DNA of 9,086 nucleotides from a bacterium (lineage in GTDB: Archaea; Thermoproteota; Nitrososphaeria; Nitrososphaerales; CADDZS01). The position numbers and the translations under genes were made by a program. The stretch covers positions 276-9,361 of the forward strand of contig DAIDAB010000068.1 in NCBI GenBank assembly GCA_027310845.1. Direction: 5' to 3'. Under the pieces are notes generated by a model. That model saw nothing but the letters and a program-made list of their open reading frames with translations. It was not told the DNA's origin and searched no databases. Of this stretch, positions 5,557-9,086 are shown piece by piece (the stretch's first letter is position 1; every line of letters begins with the position of its first letter).

Positions 5557-6741
5557 CTAACCGCCGTCTGAAGTTTCTGGATTGGTCTTGTCCTCTTCCC
5601 CGGTGCTCTGAGGGGGCAATGGAGCTTTTTGCTGCTCAAGTGCCTTGTTTGCTCTTTCCCATATGGATTGCAACCTCGATTTGGGAATTGTAAAAGTCGG
5701 TTTCTCTTGCACAAGACCCTTTGGCCTCCACAATAAAACTACGAGTAAGAGGACCCCAATTGCAATCGGTTCTACCGCATTGATGTCGACCGGCAGAGAA
5801 ATACCATTGGCCAATATGCAAGTCCTTGCTTGGTCGATAGTGGTCGTAATTCCCACAAACGCAGCTGTTCCTACACCCACCCCCAAATTGTTTGCCGCTC
5901 CCCCTAGAATCACTATAACAAAGGGGTAGAAAGTCCATTCTGTCCTAAGAAAAGTTGTTGGCGAAATCGCTGGTGACCAGAGTACAAACAACACACCCGC
6001 TATTCCGCTTAATGCTGACGCAATAATCAGTACGTTGCGCCTAATTCCAACAGTATCCTTGCCAATTGCCTCCGAAGACACTTCGTTGTCGCGAACAGCC
6101 CTCAGCATCCTTCCGAGTGGAGATCTCGCAACCCTTTCTACATACAGATACACACCAACCGCCGCCACCCCAAGTATTACAAGAACCACAACGTCCCGCA
6201 ATCCTTGTGTCGGAACAGTCCAAAAAACTGGATCTGGTATCAGCAGTCCCTGTGTCCCACCCGTTATTGGATAGTATGCTGTAACGAATACGCGAAAGAA
6301 CTCTCCGGCTGCAAGGAGAAGCATTCCAAGGTAATCCTCTCTAAGTCTAATCGCAGGGAAAGATGCCAGATAGCCTACAAAGGCGGCGACTCCCGCACCT
6401 ACGGCAAGGGAGAAGAGAAACAGCTCAATGCCGAAATAGGAATGGCTGAGAATGTACTGATTTATGTCATTGCTGAACAGGGCCTGAGATCCAATGACAT
6501 CACTTGAGCTCAAGTTCAAAGCATATAGGGCAAGCCTATATGAGAGAGAGCCAGCTATCAAACCACCTGCGGCTACAAAGAGAACCTTCCCAAAATTCGG
6601 TACTCCCGTGAATCCGAATTCAAGATTTACAGTAAGACTCACCACCAGGTATACACAAAAAATTATACCGGCACCAATGAAAACGGAGATTAGGTCTATC
6701 TGTGTGTTGCCACATGCGACAGGTAACGAGGGAATAGCCAT
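5557..6741 (-). CDS. livM: ABC transporter permease, LivM type (branched-chain amino acid/amide, HAAT family)
   Basis: 394 residues from the ATG at 6741, preferred over an in-frame TTG at 6780. The ATG overlaps the livH stop as TAATG, and GGGGTG lies eight bases before it. About eight to nine hydrophobic segments are visible (roughly 18-38, 53-75, 105-128, 138-153, 182-200, 235-255, 270-300, 323-337), as expected of an inner-membrane LivM. The cytoplasmic coupling loop that contacts the ATPase is SPLGRMLRAVRDNEVSSEAI (207-226). The archaeal variant NLEFGFTGVPNFGKVLF sits at 39-55. After the last helix comes a hydrophilic tail of about 55 residues (340-394), rich in Pro, Gln and acidic residues, longer than in typical bacterial LivM. 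It pairs with LivH to form the translocation pore. The substrate could be branched-chain amino acids, other amino acids, amides or urea. Confidence 0.9.
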   Translation of the reverse strand: MAIPSLPVACGNTQIDLISVFIGAGIIFCVYLVVSLTVNLEFGFTGVPNFGKVLFVAAGGLIAGSLSYRLALYALNLSSSDVIGSQALFSNDINQYILSHSYFGIELFLFSLAVGAGVAAFVGYLASFPAIRLREDYLGMLLLAAGEFFRVFVTAYYPITGGTQGLLIPDPVFWTVPTQGLRDVVVLVILGVAAVGVYLYVERVARSPLGRMLRAVRDNEVSSEAIGKDTVGIRRNVLIIASALSGIAGVLFVLWSPAISPTTFLRTEWTFYPFVIVILGGAANNLGVGVGTAAFVGITTTIDQARTCILANGISLPVDINAVEPIAIGVLLLVVLLWRPKGLVQEKPTFTIPKSRLQSIWERANKALEQQKAPLPPQSTGEEDKTNPETSDGG

Positions 6742-7718
6742 TATCTGAGCACCCCAACTCGTTTTGCAAATTTTCGCCAATTTACGGCCATGAGTCCTTG
6801 TGGAGCGACGAGTAGGACTATGATCATGATGACTAGGGGGATTCCCTTTTGAAAATCATTAACTTGGGCCCCTACATTGGGGCCATACATGGAACTGACT
6901 AATTTGACTAATGCTGAAGTCAGATACGTTTCCCCAGCTCCAATTATTAATCCACCTATTATTGCGCCATAGATACTTGCGAGTCCGCCAAGAACACAAC
7001 CGGCGAAAATGTCCACAATGATTAATGAAGAATTGCCTTGCGGGGTTGCAGTCCAGATCGCAAACAACCCACCGGCAAGCCCGGCTATCCCTCCAGCCAG
7101 AAACCAAGACACGAGATTAACCCTATCAACGTTGATGCCCACAGTCCTGGCAAGGTTTGCATTTTCAATCGCCGCTCTCATTGCGACCCCAAACTTTGAT
7201 TTAGTCAACAACAGATACAAACCAAATGCGAGAGCCAAAAGAACGACTGGAGCTACGAAAAGAAGTCCACTTTCGCCGAAGATCCGAAGATCTGGCAGTT
7301 GACCTAAAATGTAGAATTGCCCGCCATATCCTTTGTTATTCAGAATTCTTCCATACTTACTTCCCATATAGTCAACGAATAGCTCGAAAATTCCAGTAAA
7401 AATAATGTCAACTGCCAATGTTGCTATCATCAAGACAACAAGAGATGAGCCTCGACGAATCAGCGGTCGAAGGACGATCAAGTACATCGCCACAGCCGAG
7501 AGACCGCCAAATGCAACTCCTATCGGTATGGTCAGATAAGGGCTTTGTACATCCCAGAGAATAAAGGAAGCAGCTGATGCGTAAGTTCCGACTACGACAA
7601 AATCACCCACAGCAAAATTTGGAACCTTCGTAGTAAGATAGGTGACTGTCAGTCCAACACACATCAATCCCACAAGTGATCCGTAGATTATGGAATTCGA
7701 GATTGTCGGATCTATCAT
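6741..7718 (-). CDS. livH: ABC transporter permease, LivH type (branched-chain amino acid/amide, HAAT family)
   Basis: 325 residues from the ATG at 7718 (MIDPTISNSIIYGSLVGLMC). This is the usual LivH N-terminus, leading directly into the first helix. ATGs at 7766 and 7787 are in frame but are rejected. The codons between them give a hydrophilic sequence untypical of LivH, the ATG at 7787 would abut the livK start codon, and a good TATA box (7751-7760) lies inside that extension. About eight transmembrane segments are visible. The LivH signature loop VPNFAVGDF (32-40) replaces the common NFAHG. The ATPase-coupling loop is KFGVAMRAAIENANLARTVG (175-194). The gene ends in TAA, overlapping the livM ATG by one base, so the two permeases should be translated in step. 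It is first in the minus-strand livHM unit, divergent from livK. Confidence 0.9.
   Translation of the reverse strand: MIDPTISNSIIYGSLVGLMCVGLTVTYLTTKVPNFAVGDFVVVGTYASAASFILWDVQSPYLTIPIGVAFGGLSAVAMYLIVLRPLIRRGSSLVVLMIATLAVDIIFTGIFELFVDYMGSKYGRILNNKGYGGQFYILGQLPDLRIFGESGLLFVAPVVLLALAFGLYLLLTKSKFGVAMRAAIENANLARTVGINVDRVNLVSWFLAGGIAGLAGGLFAIWTATPQGNSSLIIVDIFAGCVLGGLASIYGAIIGGLIIGAGETYLTSALVKLVSSMYGPNVGAQVNDFQKGIPLVIMIIVLLVAPQGLMAVNWRKFAKRVGVLR
6750..6755 (-). promoter_or_regulatory. Shine-Dalgarno of livM inside the livH end
   Basis: The minus strand reads GGGGTG, eight bases before the livM ATG at 6741. It is contained in the last codons of livH, consistent with coupled translation. Confidence 0.5.
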
Positions 7719-7750
7719 CCCGTTCTTATGCGCGCGGAAGCCGTGAAGAG

Positions 7751-7760
7751 TTAAATAGTT
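7751..7760. promoter_or_regulatory. Shared TATA-like element of the divergent livHM / livK promoters
   Basis: The plus strand reads TTAAATAGTT and the minus strand AACTATTTAA, a close TATA-box match in both directions. On the plus strand the centre is 26 bp before the livK ATG (7782), predicting a leaderless livK mRNA. On the minus strand a start would fall near 7730, leaving about 12 nt before the preferred livH ATG (7718). Purine-rich flanks (GAAGAG on plus, GAGAAA on minus) could act as BREs on either side. Whether one element serves both genes is inferred from spacing. Confidence 0.5.
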
Positions 7761-7781
7761 TCTCATGTTTCGCCAAAAGAT

Positions 7782-9083
7782 ATGCATAGACCAAATGCGG
7801 AACGTTCAGGTGTTTCCACGACAATTGCTACTGTCCTCTTGGTGGTTGGACTAGTGGTTGGGGCAGGAATTGGTTACGCGGTAACAAGCATCTCAACTAC
7901 AACTAACACTACATCAGGCGGGCTTCCCGCAACTGTCAGCATCGGGGTTCTTGATGACCTAACAGATGGGTTATCCGGTGAAGGAATAAAGATCAACTTT
8001 ACGGTCCATCAAGCAATAACCGACATCAACAATTATATCGCAGGGACGTCTTACGCGGGCAAGGTCAAATTCAATGTGGTCGTTGAAAACTATGCCCTAG
8101 ATAACACTCAAGCACAAAATGCCATGAACACGTTCAAGTCCGACGGAATCAGTGTAGTTGTCGGGCCGCTAAACAGCGGGACCGCACAAGCATTACTTTC
8201 CTTCGCAGACTCGAACCAAATAGTCATGATCAGTCCCTCATCGACATCCGCAGCTATAGCGATTCCAAACGATTATCTCTTTAGAACAGCACCAACTGAT
8301 GTTGTTCAAGGACAGGCTGATGCTCGAATGATGTTTCAAGATGGTGTCAAATACCTCGTACAGGTGTACAGGCAGGATACTTATGGAAGCGGCCTAGCCA
8401 ACTACACCAAGGCGAATTTCATTGCTGACGGTGGAACGGTTGTGGCAAGCATACCATATGATACTACATCAACAAACTTTGCTACAACTCTATCTTCCCT
8501 CAACAGTGACTGGTCAACAGCAGTAAGCGCTGCAGGTGGCAACAACAATTCAGTTGCTATTCAGCTCATAGCCTTCGATGAGGGCGCTACTCTGATACAA
8601 CAAGCAAGCACTAGCTATCCTAACCTTCTAAAGACCGCACAGCCGTGGTATGGAACGGATGGGGTGGAAGGCGAGACTGTTTTTACAAACTCAACAATAG
8701 CTTCCGCAATCCAAGCTGTCAGACTTCCATCTTCAGTCTTCGGTTTCACAAATAGCAGCAAGACACAACCCCTTACTGCTACCAGCCAGACTTGCGACAG
8801 CTACCCGTTAGGCGCATATGACGATATGTGGATTGCTGCCCTTTCCTTGTTGGCGTGTGGAAAGAATAGCGGATCCTGCGTCCAGTCAGTCATAACCTCA
8901 GTTGCAGACAACTATTACGGAGTAACGGGATGGACAGAACTCAATGCTAACGGAGATAGAGCTGTATCGGACTATCTGATTTATTGCATCACGGGGCCTT
9001 CGTCGAACCTAGCGTGGACTGTGTGCGGATCTTGGTCATATCAGACAGACTCTGTAACCTGGACTCATCAACCTTCAACTTAG
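7782..9083 (+). CDS. livK: ABC transporter substrate-binding protein, LivK/HAAT type (periplasmic-binding fold I)
   Basis: 433 residues, complete, ending three bases before the window edge. The N-terminus ERSGVSTTIATVLLVVGLVV (7-26), extending to about residue 34, is a hydrophobic anchor resembling archaeal pilin or class III signal peptides. A Thr/Ser-rich linker (35-48) then leads to the receptor domain. Family landmarks are the first strand VSIGVLDDLTDGLSGEG (52-68), VVVGPLNSGTAQAL (125-138), the ligand-loop ISPSSTSAA (150-158), FRTAPTDVVQGQADA (167-181), YGSGLANYTK (201-210) and the helix YDDMWIAALSLLACG (346-360). Five cysteines (338, 359, 366, 402, 415) lie in the last quarter and could form disulphides. 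N-glycosylation sequons occur at Asn42, 72, 207, 255, 303 and 324, in line with an exposed protein. It captures amino acids or amides outside the cell for LivHM. The ATG is the only start in good register with the TATA box; no Shine-Dalgarno is seen. Confidence 0.92.
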   Translation: MHRPNAERSGVSTTIATVLLVVGLVVGAGIGYAVTSISTTTNTTSGGLPATVSIGVLDDLTDGLSGEGIKINFTVHQAITDINNYIAGTSYAGKVKFNVVVENYALDNTQAQNAMNTFKSDGISVVVGPLNSGTAQALLSFADSNQIVMISPSSTSAAIAIPNDYLFRTAPTDVVQGQADARMMFQDGVKYLVQVYRQDTYGSGLANYTKANFIADGGTVVASIPYDTTSTNFATTLSSLNSDWSTAVSAAGGNNNSVAIQLIAFDEGATLIQQASTSYPNLLKTAQPWYGTDGVEGETVFTNSTIASAIQAVRLPSSVFGFTNSSKTQPLTATSQTCDSYPLGAYDDMWIAALSLLACGKNSGSCVQSVITSVADNYYGVTGWTELNANGDRAVSDYLIYCITGPSSNLAWTVCGSWSYQTDSVTWTHQPST

Positions 9084-9086
9084 AGG

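Noticed and set aside
6742..6780. TTG start for livM, 13 codons upstream
   Set aside because: The ATG at 6741 has a good Shine-Dalgarno and a TAATG coupling with livH; the extension is the livH C-terminus read in another frame.
7719..7787. Upstream livH starts (ATG at 7766 or 7787)
   Set aside because: They would read through the likely TATA box and add hydrophilic residues not typical of LivH; the one at 7787 abuts the livK start codon.
1..9086. Mobile elements, CRISPR arrays or prophage genes
   Set aside because: No repeated spacers, terminal inverted repeats, transposase or integrase motifs were seen in any frame.

Overview
The window looks archaeal. The protein-coding genes have archaeal forms: a threonyl-tRNA synthetase (ThrRS) with the archaeal D-aminoacyl-tRNA-deacylase-like editing domain, a SPOUT1/COG2106-type RNA methyltransferase, a PDCD5-like DNA-binding protein and a small CxxxxC/CHxH zinc protein. 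Several starts have TATA-like boxes about 25 bp upstream of the expected transcription start. Arg codons are often AGA/AGG and GC looks moderate. I would place it near Nitrososphaerota (Thaumarchaeota) or a related Thermoproteota lineage, but no single marker here fixes the taxon. The branched-chain-amino-acid-type uptake genes suggest an organism that imports amino acids or amides.

Left part (1-2650): the left edge holds the first 24 codons of a purine nucleoside / methylthioadenosine phosphorylase on the minus strand, with its own TATA-like box. Next come the SPOUT methyltransferase (minus) and a 302-bp intergenic stretch that contains a possible structured element. A small PDCD5-like gene (plus) follows, and its stop codon overlaps tail-to-tail with that of a PfkB-family sugar/nucleoside kinase (minus).

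Middle (2704-5556): the complete thrS gene (minus) lies 53 bp upstream of the pfkB gene, and a 67-residue zinc-binding protein gene lies just upstream of thrS. The three probably form a minus-strand cluster. The stretch 4876-5556 is the least explained part. It holds one plausible but unproven small minus-strand ORF and a few hairpins.

Right part (5557-9083): an ABC importer of the LIV/HAAT type. livH and livM are coupled on the minus strand (TAATG overlap), and the substrate-binding protein gene livK is divergent on the plus strand. Only 63 bp separate the preferred livH and livK starts, and one AT-rich element sits at the right distance to be the TATA box for both directions. No LivG/LivF ATPase genes are in the window; they could lie beyond the right edge. 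The binding protein has a pilin-like (class III-like) N-terminal hydrophobic segment, a Thr/Ser-rich linker and six N-glycosylation sequons, as expected of an externally displayed archaeal receptor.

Overall this is mostly ordinary housekeeping and transport sequence. I see no insertion sequence, CRISPR array, tRNA or rRNA gene, and no convincing previously undescribed multi-gene system. The points most worth a second look are the small zinc protein, the unassigned ORF at 5035-5340, the compact divergent liv promoter and the possible structured element at 1052-1172.
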